This document shows, piece by piece, positions 26,387 to 34,651 of a stretch of DNA of 64,000 nucleotides (the first letter of the stretch is position 1; every line of letters starts with the position of its first letter). A program made the position numbers and the translations under genes. Under the pieces are notes generated by a model, which was not told the DNA's origin, did no database searches, and saw only the letters and a program-made list of their open reading frames with translations. This DNA comes from an uncultured Cetobacterium sp. (GTDB taxonomy: Bacteria; Fusobacteriota; Fusobacteriia; Fusobacteriales; Fusobacteriaceae). The stretch spans positions 7,091-71,090 of the forward strand of contig CAKOHT010000006.1 of NCBI GenBank assembly GCA_934085975.1, given 5' to 3'.

Positions 26387-27730
26387 TTATTTTGCTACAT
26401 TTCCAGCTACATTCATTACATCCCAAGTTCTGGCAAATGGTGGAGCATAACAAAAGTCCATCATCCCAATCTCATCCACCGTTAATTTTGCGTATATTGC
26501 CGTCGCTAATGAGTCCACTCTTAGAACTGCACCCTTTTTACCTGCAATCTGACCTCCCAAAAGAACTCTTGTATCCGCATCATAGATTAATTTTACAAAT
26601 ATATCCTCTCTACCCGGATAGTAATTCGTCTGATTTTTGTCCTTTACAAACACAGTTTTATAATTTATTCCCATTTTTATTGCTTCTGCTTCTGTTATTC
26701 CAGTTCTTCCAGCTTCTATATCCATAACTTTTACTGCCGCTGATCCCAATGTTCCTTGAAACTCAGTCTCTACCCCAGCTAAATTTTCTCCAACTATTCT
26801 ACCAATCTTATTAGCAGTTGTTGCAAGGGGAATATACACATTCTCCTTTCTCACTAAATGAGGTACCGTTGCACAATCTCCCGCCGAATATATCGAATCA
26901 ATACTTGTTCTTCCATGAGTATCTATTACTAGAGCTCCGTTTCCTAACATCTCAATCCCTGTTTCCTTTAAAAAAGCAGTATTTGGTCTCACTCCTGTTG
27001 AAATAACTACAACATCTGCTGGATATTCTCCCTTATTAGTCTTTACCCCTACAACTTTTCCATTTTTTTCTACAATCTCTTGCACAGTCTCCTCTAGATG
27101 TAATTCCATCCCCTCATGAGCTCTTATTTCCTCTTCCATAACATCAGTTATCTCTTTGTCAAAACTTTCTAAAAGAACCCTGTCACCTAATTGTATTATT
27201 CTAATACTTCTTTTTCCCAAATGTTTAGCGGCCTCAGCTACTTCAAGACCAATATATCCAGCTCCAACTATAACTATATCTTGGTTCTCATCTTTTAACA
27301 TCTCTTCTTTTAGAATAATACCGTCTGCATATTCCTTTAAAGTGTATACACCTTTAGTTGATAAATTTTTAATTGGTGGCATAATTGCATGAGCTCCTGT
27401 CGCCACCATTAATCTATCATATTTATCTATAAAAGTTTCCCCTGTTACCAAATTTTTTACAGTTATCTCCTTTTTATTTACATCAATACCGATAACTTCA
27501 TGTTTTATTTTTATATTCATTCCAGCTTCTATAAATTTCTCCACAGGTCTAGCTATCATATTATTTGGACTCTCAAAAAAGTTTCCAACATAATATGGAA
27601 GACCACAAGCTCCCCATGAAACAATCTCTGTTTTTTCATAAATCACTAACTCCGCCTCTTTGTTGAGCCTACTTGCTTTAGCTGCAGCTGACATTCCTGC
27701 CGCAACTCCACCAATAATTACTATTTTCAT
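26387..27730 (-). CDS. FAD-dependent pyridine nucleotide-disulfide oxidoreductase (CoA-disulfide reductase/NADH oxidase type)
   Basis: Flavoprotein of 447 residues. The N-terminal FAD motif is VIIGGVAAGMSAAAKASR. The single redox cysteine is in SWGACGLPYYVGNFF (about residue 42), typical of CoA-disulfide reductases and Nox/Npx enzymes that use a Cys-SSCoA or Cys-SOH centre. The NAD(P)H motif VGAGYIGLEVAEAAKHLG, the second FAD motif YSAGDCATVPH and a dimerisation domain follow. It lies between the cystine transporter and the cysteine desulfidase genes. It could reduce cystine or a mixed disulfide to cysteine, feeding the desulfidase; that role is inference. Confidence 0.85.
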   Translation of the reverse strand: MKIVIIGGVAAGMSAAAKASRLNKEAELVIYEKTEIVSWGACGLPYYVGNFFESPNNMIARPVEKFIEAGMNIKIKHEVIGIDVNKKEITVKNLVTGETFIDKYDRLMVATGAHAIMPPIKNLSTKGVYTLKEYADGIILKEEMLKDENQDIVIVGAGYIGLEVAEAAKHLGKRSIRIIQLGDRVLLESFDKEITDVMEEEIRAHEGMELHLEETVQEIVEKNGKVVGVKTNKGEYPADVVVISTGVRPNTAFLKETGIEMLGNGALVIDTHGRTSIDSIYSAGDCATVPHLVRKENVYIPLATTANKIGRIVGENLAGVETEFQGTLGSAAVKVMDIEAGRTGITEAEAIKMGINYKTVFVKDKNQTNYYPGREDIFVKLIYDADTRVLLGGQIAGKKGAVLRVDSLATAIYAKLTVDEIGMMDFCYAPPFARTWDVMNVAGNVAK

Positions 27731-27757
27731 CTCTCCTCCTAAAACTATATATTAAAA

Positions 27758-29035
27758 CTAGTTATTTAACATTATCTCTAAAACAACTTCGTCTGTTTGC
27801 CTTAAACCTTCATGAGCTAATACTTTTACATTAGCTAAAGTCGCTTCCACATCTTTTCCTACGATTCCTTCACCGTATTCAAAATTCTTTTTCTTTTTAG
27901 ATAAATAGTATGAATCAAATGCCATAGCTATAGAACTTGCTATTTTTGTTGCACAAGAGCTTTTTGCCCCATCACACAACATTCCTGATAATGTCGCTAA
28001 AGTTGTTTCAATCGCCGCATCTATTCTATCTAGAGGTAACCCATCTAAAAATGCTAATGCACCAGCTACTCCTCCACCCGAACAAACTACTCCACAGTAA
28101 GCCGACAATCTTCCAATATTTGATTTTATATGAATTGTTGTCAGATGTGAGAAAAATAATCCTCTTATTAGTTGCTCATGTGTTAGTCCCTTTTCTTCAC
28201 AATACTTTATAACTGGCAAAGATGCTGACATTCCCTGATTTCCACTTCCACTTGTTGTCATTACAGGCATAGAACACCCATTCATTCTTGCATCACTTCC
28301 AGCGCTTGCAAAACTGACAATTTTATTTTTTAAATCTTTTCCGTAAACACCCTCTTGCATTCCTTCATACAAACTTTTACCCATACTTATTCCATAATCA
28401 TTTTTTAATCCTTCATTAGCTATAGCTGAGTTATAAGCTATAACTTTTTCAAAAATTGGCGCTATTAAAGCTAAATCTATAGTTTTAGCTAAATCATGAA
28501 TTAATTCAATGGTTAAAAAATTTTTATCTGTCATTATATTTCCAGTAATAGCTTCATCACAAGATGCCTCTTTTACAATCGCACCATTTTTTTCTATTTT
28601 AACAATATTTGTATGATAATCTTTAATCTCTATTGTAGCACTATCCTCTCCCAAAACTCCTGTAGCTCTCATATGAAGCTTTACATCTCCCTCTATTTTA
28701 GTAGCTATAACTCTTTTATTATCAAGATATTCTCCAACCTCATGTAATCTTGATTTATCCACATTCGATATAACCATCAACTCTTTTCTAGAATCTCCCA
28801 AAATTGTTCCCATAGCTACTGCTGCTTCTATCCCTACCATACCTTCTGAATTTGGTATTTTAACACTTTTAACATTTTTTATCAAATTTCCAGATAAAGC
28901 AATCTCTATTTTCTCTGGAACTCCACCCAATATTGATGTCAATTTACTCCCTATGTACGCTAAAGCTATTGGTTCTGTACACCCTTCTGCTGGAACTATC
29001 TCTTCATTTAAAATATTTAAGATCTTATCTATCAT
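27758..29035 (-). CDS. cyuA: L-cysteine desulfidase / UPF0597 family (CyuA-like)
   Basis: Fe-S dehydratase-type enzyme of 425 residues related to the L-serine dehydratase alpha chain; CyuA converts cysteine to pyruvate, ammonia and sulfide. Family blocks are the start NEEIVPAEGCTEPIALAY (with the conserved Cys), MNGCSMPVMTTSGSGNQGM near residue 258, SAYCGVVCSGGGVAGA and MLCDGAKSSCATKIASS. The scattered conserved cysteines are likely cluster ligands. First gene of the leftward operon, 60 bases from a clear sigma-54 promoter. L-serine deamination is the alternative reaction for this family. Confidence 0.85.
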   Translation of the reverse strand: MIDKILNILNEEIVPAEGCTEPIALAYIGSKLTSILGGVPEKIEIALSGNLIKNVKSVKIPNSEGMVGIEAAVAMGTILGDSRKELMVISNVDKSRLHEVGEYLDNKRVIATKIEGDVKLHMRATGVLGEDSATIEIKDYHTNIVKIEKNGAIVKEASCDEAITGNIMTDKNFLTIELIHDLAKTIDLALIAPIFEKVIAYNSAIANEGLKNDYGISMGKSLYEGMQEGVYGKDLKNKIVSFASAGSDARMNGCSMPVMTTSGSGNQGMSASLPVIKYCEEKGLTHEQLIRGLFFSHLTTIHIKSNIGRLSAYCGVVCSGGGVAGALAFLDGLPLDRIDAAIETTLATLSGMLCDGAKSSCATKIASSIAMAFDSYYLSKKKKNFEYGEGIVGKDVEATLANVKVLAHEGLRQTDEVVLEIMLNN

Positions 29036-29093
29036 AATTTTTCAATTCCTCCACTTAATACTCAATTTTTTATAATATACAAGTATATAATAA

Positions 29094-29109
29094 GCAATTT
29101 TTATTCCAA
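29094..29109 (-). promoter_or_regulatory. Sigma-54 (-24/-12) promoter of the cysteine operon
   Basis: On the minus strand TTGG-N8-TTGC gives GG and GC separated by exactly 10 bases, the invariant sigma-54 spacing, with T after GC. The -24 GG is at 29107-29106 and the -12 GC at 29095-29094, so transcription should begin near 29083, about 48 bases before the cyuA ATG. Only the GG/GC core and flanking Ts match; the CAC of the full consensus is replaced by AAT. Confidence 0.75.
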
Positions 29110-29213
29110 TAGATATTTTTTAATATTTTTGTATTTTTTTATATTTTTTTGTATTATTTTCTATATTTTTAAAAAATAATTTGACATTTTTTATAAAAAT
29201 TCAATTCTACAAA

Positions 29214-29267
29214 TTTTCATTTTGAAAAACTTATCATTTTGGAAATTTTATTTTTTCATTTTGAAAA
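29214..29267. promoter_or_regulatory. Three enhancer-like palindromes for the sigma-54 promoter
   Basis: TTTTCATTTTGAAAA occurs twice exactly (29214-29228 and 29253-29267), with a third degenerate copy TTATCATTTTGGAAA at 29231-29245. Each is an inverted repeat of TTTTCA around three bases. They lie 107-160 bases upstream of the -24 element, the normal place for binding sites of a sigma-54 activator, and end at the stop codon of the regulator gene. Confidence 0.7.
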
Positions 29268-31025
29268 TCAAATATTATATCTTTGTATTTTTCTATATAA
29301 AGTCGTTAATCCTATTCCCATTTTTTTTGCTATTTTTTTCTTTCCATCTGTATCCTTTCCAAAAATTTTAAACGCTTTTTCAATATAATTTTTTTCTACT
29401 ACTTGAAAATCCTCTATATGAGATATATTTTTTAACTCTATTCTTTCCACATCAACTTTACTGTCCACTCTTTTGTTCTCTAATAATTTTTCAGGAACTG
29501 TAGATAAACTTAAAATATCACTATTATCCGAAATATTAAACATAAACTCTACTACATTTTCCAACTCTCTTATATTTCCCGGCCATGAATAGTTTAAAAA
29601 CAATTTTTCAACTTCAATATCAATAAAATTTACATATTTCTCAGTTATTCTATTATACTTTTTTATAAGATTTTTAGTTATTGGTAAAATATCCTCTCTT
29701 CTCTCCCTCAAAGGAGCTACCTCGAAAGGAATAACTTTCAATCTATAATAAAGATCTTCCCTAAATTTTTTCTCAAGAATCTTTTTTTCCAAATCTACAT
29801 TTGTTGCTGCAATAATTCTAATATCCAACTCTATATCTCTATTTGAACCTACTCTTGTCACTTTTTTTTCTTGAAGAACCCTTAATATTTTAGCTTGCAA
29901 ATATAAAGGCATATCTCCAATTTCATCCAAAAATATAACGCCTCCATTTGCTAACTCAAACTTCCCCATACGCCCATTTTTATCAGCCCCTGTAAATGCT
30001 CCTCTTACATATCCAAATAGTTCACTCTCTAAAAGTGATTCAGGAATCGCTGCACAATTTATAACAACGAAAGGAGCATTTCTTCTCGAGCTATGATAAT
30101 GTAAAGCTCTTGCCACTAACTCTTTTCCAGTTCCACTTTCCCCTGTTATTAGCACTGTTGACTTTGAAGGTGCAACACGCTTTATTCTTTCTTTCAATAA
30201 CTTAGTGAATTTGGAATCCCCTATTATATTTCCCAACGAAACGCTATTTGATGTTTCAACAAGCCCCCTGATACCGTCATTTACTTTATTCATATCATCA
30301 AAAATAAAAATTTTTTCATTCTTTCCAAATGCTTCAAAAGGCAATATTTTTCCAAGAACAGTTAACTCTTTATTTTGAACCTTTAACCTATATATCTCCT
30401 CTTCCATCAGAAAATCATTCTGTGAAGTTAGGTGTATTTCTTTTCCAATTATTTTTGTGTCCACTTCTATTTTTTTTAAAGCAAAATTATTAATACTTGT
30501 TATTACTCCCTCACTGTTAAATCTTAAAACACCTTTTTGAATTGTATTTAATATTGTTGTAAGAACATTTTCTCTTTCTGTTTTTTCTAAACTTTCATTG
30601 TGTTCAACAAATCTTATACTTATTAATTCAGCCATCTGTTCAACGAAATCCAAATAGTTTTTTAAATTTTCTAAAATTCTCTTCTTCTGACTTTCATCAA
30701 AAGATACTAAACTTATTAAACCTATCAGTTTCCCCTCATACATTATTGGAGTTGATATTTCAAGTACTTCTAAACAACATTCTTTCTCTGAACAACCATT
30801 ACAAATTTCATCCTCTCTCGGGTTTAAAATAACTGTTGTTTCTTTGGTTTCTAACGTTTTTTTATTAGCTCTTCCCTTTATTTTTTCACCTATTTTTTGA
30901 GGTCCACTTCCTGTTATTCTTACAAGATTTTTATCGCAAATTCCAACATCCATCGCAAATAGCTTAGATATTGTTTTTGCATATTTTTTTAACTCATCCT
31001 TTATCACTAATAAATCCGTCTTCAT
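29268..31025 (-). CDS. Sigma-54-dependent enhancer-binding regulator
   Basis: Activator of 585 residues. The N-terminal sensory part (about 1-140, GAF-like) contains a cysteine cluster C-x2-C-x4-CC at residues 75-84. A PAS-like segment (about 150-260) follows. The AAA+ domain has Walker A GESGTGKE, the sigma-54-contact loop GAFTGA and Walker B VIFLDEIGDMPL, and the C-terminal Fis-type HTH ends in IGLTTLYRKIQRYNI. All residues needed to drive sigma-54 promoters are present. It stands directly upstream of the cysteine operon whose promoter and palindromes lie in between, so it most likely controls that operon. The Cys cluster could sense cysteine, sulfide, metal or redox state; this is inference. 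Confidence 0.9.
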   Translation of the reverse strand: MKTDLLVIKDELKKYAKTISKLFAMDVGICDKNLVRITGSGPQKIGEKIKGRANKKTLETKETTVILNPREDEICNGCSEKECCLEVLEISTPIMYEGKLIGLISLVSFDESQKKRILENLKNYLDFVEQMAELISIRFVEHNESLEKTERENVLTTILNTIQKGVLRFNSEGVITSINNFALKKIEVDTKIIGKEIHLTSQNDFLMEEEIYRLKVQNKELTVLGKILPFEAFGKNEKIFIFDDMNKVNDGIRGLVETSNSVSLGNIIGDSKFTKLLKERIKRVAPSKSTVLITGESGTGKELVARALHYHSSRRNAPFVVINCAAIPESLLESELFGYVRGAFTGADKNGRMGKFELANGGVIFLDEIGDMPLYLQAKILRVLQEKKVTRVGSNRDIELDIRIIAATNVDLEKKILEKKFREDLYYRLKVIPFEVAPLRERREDILPITKNLIKKYNRITEKYVNFIDIEVEKLFLNYSWPGNIRELENVVEFMFNISDNSDILSLSTVPEKLLENKRVDSKVDVERIELKNISHIEDFQVVEKNYIEKAFKIFGKDTDGKKKIAKKMGIGLTTLYRKIQRYNI

Positions 31026-31056
31026 TATACTCCCTTTATTTTATGTTGTTTATATA

Positions 31057-31074
31057 TGTATATTATCAAAAATA
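31057..31074 (+). repeat. Outlying iteron-like sequence upstream of the sigma-54 activator gene
   Basis: TGTATATTATCAAAAATA differs at one base of 18 from iterons 4 and 5 of the array at 36537-37018 and has the same orientation. It lies about 30 bases above the start codon of the activator gene (minus strand), in its likely promoter. Flanking bases also resemble the flank of iteron 1 at the initiator gene promoter. Confidence 0.5.
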
Positions 31075-31193
31075 ATTCTTTACTTTTGCAATAAAAAATA
31101 ACTTATTATATCATTTATTTGTAACTAAGAAAAGAGCTGTTTTTAAAATAAAAAAATGAGTTTTATATCCACAAAAATTATTTTTGTTCGTAG

Positions 31194-32243
31194 TCATATA
31201 AGCTCTCTCTTTATCCTATCATTTATACATGATAAAAATTCATAATGAGGAACTTTTAAATGATTTATACTCTCCTCTAAGTCATGAAATATTTCTACCT
31301 CATCTCCAACCTTCACCGAATCATCTACAAGAATGAATGAGCTATCCATACTGATATGAATTATTTCAAATTTTTTATTATTGATTATAGACATAATACC
31401 TTCACTTCTTTTTGAAAATCCATCTCCGTAACCTAACCGAATTTTTGCTATTTTCTTATATTTTCCTATATTTAAGTTTTCTTTTTTTTCATATCCTATA
31501 TACTTTAAGTCACCTATACTTTTTATGTCTAATATTTTACCATCTAATCTAAAAGATCTTTTTATAGATGGAATGTAATATCCTATCTCCTGTAGTCCAA
31601 ATAAAACTGTTCCACATCTTATATGAGTACAAAATTTTCCTTCTACTGACATAACTCCTGCACTATTTTGCATATGAACAATCTCAAACCTACCTTTTCC
31701 TAATTCTTTTAATATTTTAGAAAATCTCTCTTCTATTGAAATTAAATCATCATAATCCGCAGCAAATACATGAGTACAAAGACCTTTAAATTTTAAATTT
31801 CTATTCTCTATCAGCTCTTTTAATTTAAAAAAATCTTTTTCTAAAATTCCATTTCTTCCAAATCCAAAGTCCAACTTTATATGTAACTGTTCCGTTGAAA
31901 CCCCTTTATCTAAAAGATTTAAAAGTTCATTAAAACTATTTACCACCATATGAATATTTTCGTTATTTTTTAAAATTTCTAATTCATCTACGGTTTCTAA
32001 AATAATAATCTTTATATCTTTTATTTTTAAACTCAATATCTTTTCGGCTTCGCACTCTCTAGCTACTGCAAAATATTCACATCCATTTTCTGATAAAAAT
32101 TTAACTATATTCTCTATCCCATGACCATAAGCATTGGCTTTCACCACGGCAATTATATCTTTATTTCTGAATTTTTTTAAATAGTGATAGTTATGTAAAA
32201 TGTTTTCTTTTGAAACTTTTATTTTAAAATCTTTTAACCCCAT
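31194..32243 (-). CDS. alr: Alanine racemase
   Basis: PLP enzyme making D-alanine for peptidoglycan, 349 residues. The PLP lysine motif VVKANAYGHG is at about residues 33-42 in the TIM-barrel domain. HVFAADYDD, HMQNSAGVMS and RCGTVLFGLQE follow the barrel, and the C-terminal beta domain carries RLGYGDGFSKR, with the usual catalytic Tyr position in GYGDGF. Slightly shorter than typical Alr (about 370). It is transcribed alone, after the ptsI terminator. Serine racemase activity is a less likely alternative. Confidence 0.92.
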   Translation of the reverse strand: MGLKDFKIKVSKENILHNYHYLKKFRNKDIIAVVKANAYGHGIENIVKFLSENGCEYFAVARECEAEKILSLKIKDIKIIILETVDELEILKNNENIHMVVNSFNELLNLLDKGVSTEQLHIKLDFGFGRNGILEKDFFKLKELIENRNLKFKGLCTHVFAADYDDLISIEERFSKILKELGKGRFEIVHMQNSAGVMSVEGKFCTHIRCGTVLFGLQEIGYYIPSIKRSFRLDGKILDIKSIGDLKYIGYEKKENLNIGKYKKIAKIRLGYGDGFSKRSEGIMSIINNKKFEIIHISMDSSFILVDDSVKVGDEVEIFHDLEESINHLKVPHYEFLSCINDRIKRELI

Positions 32244-32288
32244 AACAACCTCTCTATTACTTTTTTTAGAATAGTATACTCTAAAAAT

Positions 32289-32320
32289 GAAAAAAGGTGA
32301 AATTTTGTTTCACCTTTTTA
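32289..32320 (-). terminator. Terminator after ptsI
   Basis: AAAAAGGTGAAA / TTTCACCTTTTT stem with a six-base loop and T-run on the minus strand, immediately beyond the ptsI stop. It is near-symmetrical and could work both ways. Confidence 0.85.
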
Positions 32321-32328
32321 AAAAAATA

Positions 32329-34071
32329 TTATCCTAACATCTCTTCGTTATATCTATCTATCTCTGCTAATACCTCTTCTGTTGTACTCATTGACATCAC
32401 TCTTTCAACTAGAGCCTCTGCTGAAACTTTATCTATTGCCATTATATTTTTCTTTACTCTTGCAACCGAAATAGCCGACATTGAGAAAGCGTCCAATCCC
32501 ATTCCAAATAGTAAAGCTGTTGCTCTAGCTTCTCCAGCGAACTCACCACACATAGATATCGATATTCCACCCTCATGAGCTCCATCTATTGCCGCTTTAA
32601 TAGCTGCCAAAACTCCTGGGTTATACGTATCATATAAGTGAGATATTCTCTCATTTCCTCTATCTACTGCCAATGTATATTGAGTTAAATCATTTGTTCC
32701 TATCGAGAAGAAATCAACTTCTTGTGCAAACCATTTAGCTCTAAATGCTGTAGCTGGAGTTTCAATCATAATTCCTAATTGAATATCTTCATCAAACTTT
32801 ATTCCTTCAGCTCTTAATTCAGCTTTACATTCTTCTAATAAAGCTTTTGATTTTCTACACTCCTCTATTGAAATTACCATAGGTAACATTATTTTAATGT
32901 ATCCAAATGCTGATGCTCTTAAAAGTGCTCTAAACTGTGTTTTTAAGATTTCTGGTCTATCTAAACATATTCTTAAAGCTCTCCATCCTAAGAACGGATT
33001 CTCCTCATGTGGTAGCTCCATATACGGCAGTGACTTATCTCCACCTATGTCCATTGTTCTAATTGTCACTGGGTATGGATTTCCATTTTTATCTTTCATT
33101 GCTTCAGCAACAAATTTATAAGCTTCAAATTGCTCATCCTCTGTTGGGAATCTGTCATTTGCCATAAATAGAAACTCCGTTCTATAAAGCCCTATTCCAT
33201 TAGCACCATTTCTTAGAACACCTGCTACATCTTTTGGAGATCCTATATTTGCCCAAGCTCCAACAGTTATTCCATCTTTTGATGTTGCTGTTTTATCTTT
33301 CAATTGCTTTAATAATTCCTTTTCTTCTAAATATTTTTCTCTTTTTTTAGAGTATTTTTCAATATCTTCATCTGTTGGATTTAGTATGACGTCACCAGTT
33401 AAAGCGTCCACTACTATTGGAGCTTCATTTGTCACTAATTCAGTTATATTTCCTGTTCCAACCACTGCTGGTATCTCTAGTGATCTAGCCATGATAGATG
33501 AGTGTGCTGTCTTTCCTCCAATATCAGTTATAAATGCTACAACATTTTTTAAATCCAATTGAGCCGTATCTGATGGTGTCAAATCTCTTGCCACTACAAC
33601 TGAATTTGCAGGAAGTGAAGACAAATCGACAATATCTATCCCCACGATATTATACAGCCATCTCTTAGCTATATCTCTCAAGTCAGCTGCTCTTTCCCTT
33701 AGATACTCATCTTCCAAATTTGCTAACATATCACAATAACCACTAATACCTTGCTCTAAGGCATTTTCTGCCGTTATTTTTTCATCTTCAATCAGCTCTA
33801 TAACTTCATCAAACAAATCCTCATCCTCTAGTAGAGTTATATGTCCATCAAATATCGCAGCTTTATCTTCTCCTAATTGTCTAGCTGTTTTTTCTCTAAT
33901 CTTTAATAGTTGTTCCTTAGTTTTTTCTCTTCCTTCAATTAACTTCTCTTTTTGAACTTCAATGTTTGAACACTCACTTTTATCTATAAAAAGCTCCTCT
34001 TCTTTATATAAAAATGCTCTTCCTACTGCTACCCCTGGAGATGCGTCTATACCTTTTACAAATTTTCTCAT
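32329..34071 (-). CDS. ptsI: PTS phosphoenolpyruvate-protein phosphotransferase (enzyme I)
   Basis: First enzyme of the sugar phosphotransferase system, moving phosphate from PEP to HPr. The active-site histidine lies in GGKTAHSSIMARSLEIPAVVG (about residue 190 of this start). The PEP-binding barrel shows NGIGLYRTEFLFM, RTMDIGGDKSLPY, MIETPATAF and FFSIGTNDLTQYTLAVDR, with the catalytic Cys in SMCGEFAG. An ATG at 34140 opens a longer frame, but it runs through a hairpin; TTGGGAG precedes the ATG at 34071, which gives MRKFVKGIDASPGVAVG, the normal enzyme I start (580 residues). It lies 91 bases after ptsH with an intervening terminator-like stem. Confidence 0.96.
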   Translation of the reverse strand: MRKFVKGIDASPGVAVGRAFLYKEEELFIDKSECSNIEVQKEKLIEGREKTKEQLLKIREKTARQLGEDKAAIFDGHITLLEDEDLFDEVIELIEDEKITAENALEQGISGYCDMLANLEDEYLRERAADLRDIAKRWLYNIVGIDIVDLSSLPANSVVVARDLTPSDTAQLDLKNVVAFITDIGGKTAHSSIMARSLEIPAVVGTGNITELVTNEAPIVVDALTGDVILNPTDEDIEKYSKKREKYLEEKELLKQLKDKTATSKDGITVGAWANIGSPKDVAGVLRNGANGIGLYRTEFLFMANDRFPTEDEQFEAYKFVAEAMKDKNGNPYPVTIRTMDIGGDKSLPYMELPHEENPFLGWRALRICLDRPEILKTQFRALLRASAFGYIKIMLPMVISIEECRKSKALLEECKAELRAEGIKFDEDIQLGIMIETPATAFRAKWFAQEVDFFSIGTNDLTQYTLAVDRGNERISHLYDTYNPGVLAAIKAAIDGAHEGGISISMCGEFAGEARATALLFGMGLDAFSMSAISVARVKKNIMAIDKVSAEALVERVMSMSTTEEVLAEIDRYNEEMLG

Positions 34072-34103
34072 AATTTTATCGCTCCCAATACTTTTATTTT
34101 TTG

Positions 34104-34135
34104 ACAAAAAAAAGGATAGAGTTACCCCCATCCTT
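34104..34135 (-). terminator. Terminator-like stem between ptsH and ptsI
   Basis: Minus-strand AAGGAT-GGGGGTAACTCT-ATCCTT followed by eight Ts. Because it lies between two co-directional genes of one pathway it may be an attenuator that makes more HPr than enzyme I. Confidence 0.7.
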
Positions 34136-34162
34136 CTCACACTTCAAACTATCGTCCTGTTC

Positions 34163-34426
34163 TTAGTCCTTTAGATTTTCAAGTAGGTGAGCTAACTTCT
34201 CAACTGCTTCATTTTCGTCTTCTCCTGCAGCATGAACTGTTATTTTTGCACCTTTTTTAATTCCTAAAGAAAGTAATTTTAATAAAGATGTCCCCTTTAC
34301 TTTTTTTCCTTCTTCATTTTCTAATTCAATTTGAGATGTAAATGTTTTTGCTAAACTTACAAATTCATTACCAGGTCTTGTATGTAGTCCTGTTTCATTT
34401 TTAATTTCAACTGTTTTACTTACCAT
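34163..34426 (-). CDS. ptsH: Phosphocarrier protein HPr
   Basis: HPr carries phosphate from enzyme I to sugar permeases. The protein is 87 residues from the ATG at 34426 (MVSKTVEIKNETG). It has the His-15 site GLHTRPGNEFVSLA and the Ser-46 regulatory site KGTSLLKLLSLGIKKG, so HPr kinase control is possible in principle. A GTG frame begins 12 bases earlier, but that GTG is part of the AGGTG ribosome site. A housekeeping promoter is visible at 34502-34530. Confidence 0.96.
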   Translation of the reverse strand: MVSKTVEIKNETGLHTRPGNEFVSLAKTFTSQIELENEEGKKVKGTSLLKLLSLGIKKGAKITVHAAGEDENEAVEKLAHLLENLKD

Positions 34427-34501
34427 AATCCTACTCACCTTTCTACATTTATTGTTTATTATTATATAAAAACATAAAGTTTAAATCTATCATTCTAATA
34501 T

Positions 34502-34530
34502 AGAATACTTAATTTTCAAAATTTTGTCAA
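34502..34530 (-). promoter_or_regulatory. ptsH promoter
   Basis: Minus-strand TTGACA (34530-34525) and TATTCT (34507-34502) are separated by exactly 17 bases, giving a leader of about 70 bases before ptsH. Confidence 0.7.
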
Positions 34531-34651
34531 TTTTTATTTTGAATTGTTTTTTTGTCATAAAACGTTCATTTTTAAGTCTTTTATCACACTTTTTCCTCTA
34601 TATCATTTCTTTTATTCACCCTGATTTAACATATTTAACTTTTTGTTAAAT

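Noticed and set aside
29111-29213. Dense T-rich tract with repeated GTATTTTTTT-like units
   Set aside because: Low-complexity AT sequence between the sigma-54 promoter and the enhancer-like palindromes; it may aid DNA bending but I see no ordered repeat worth calling.
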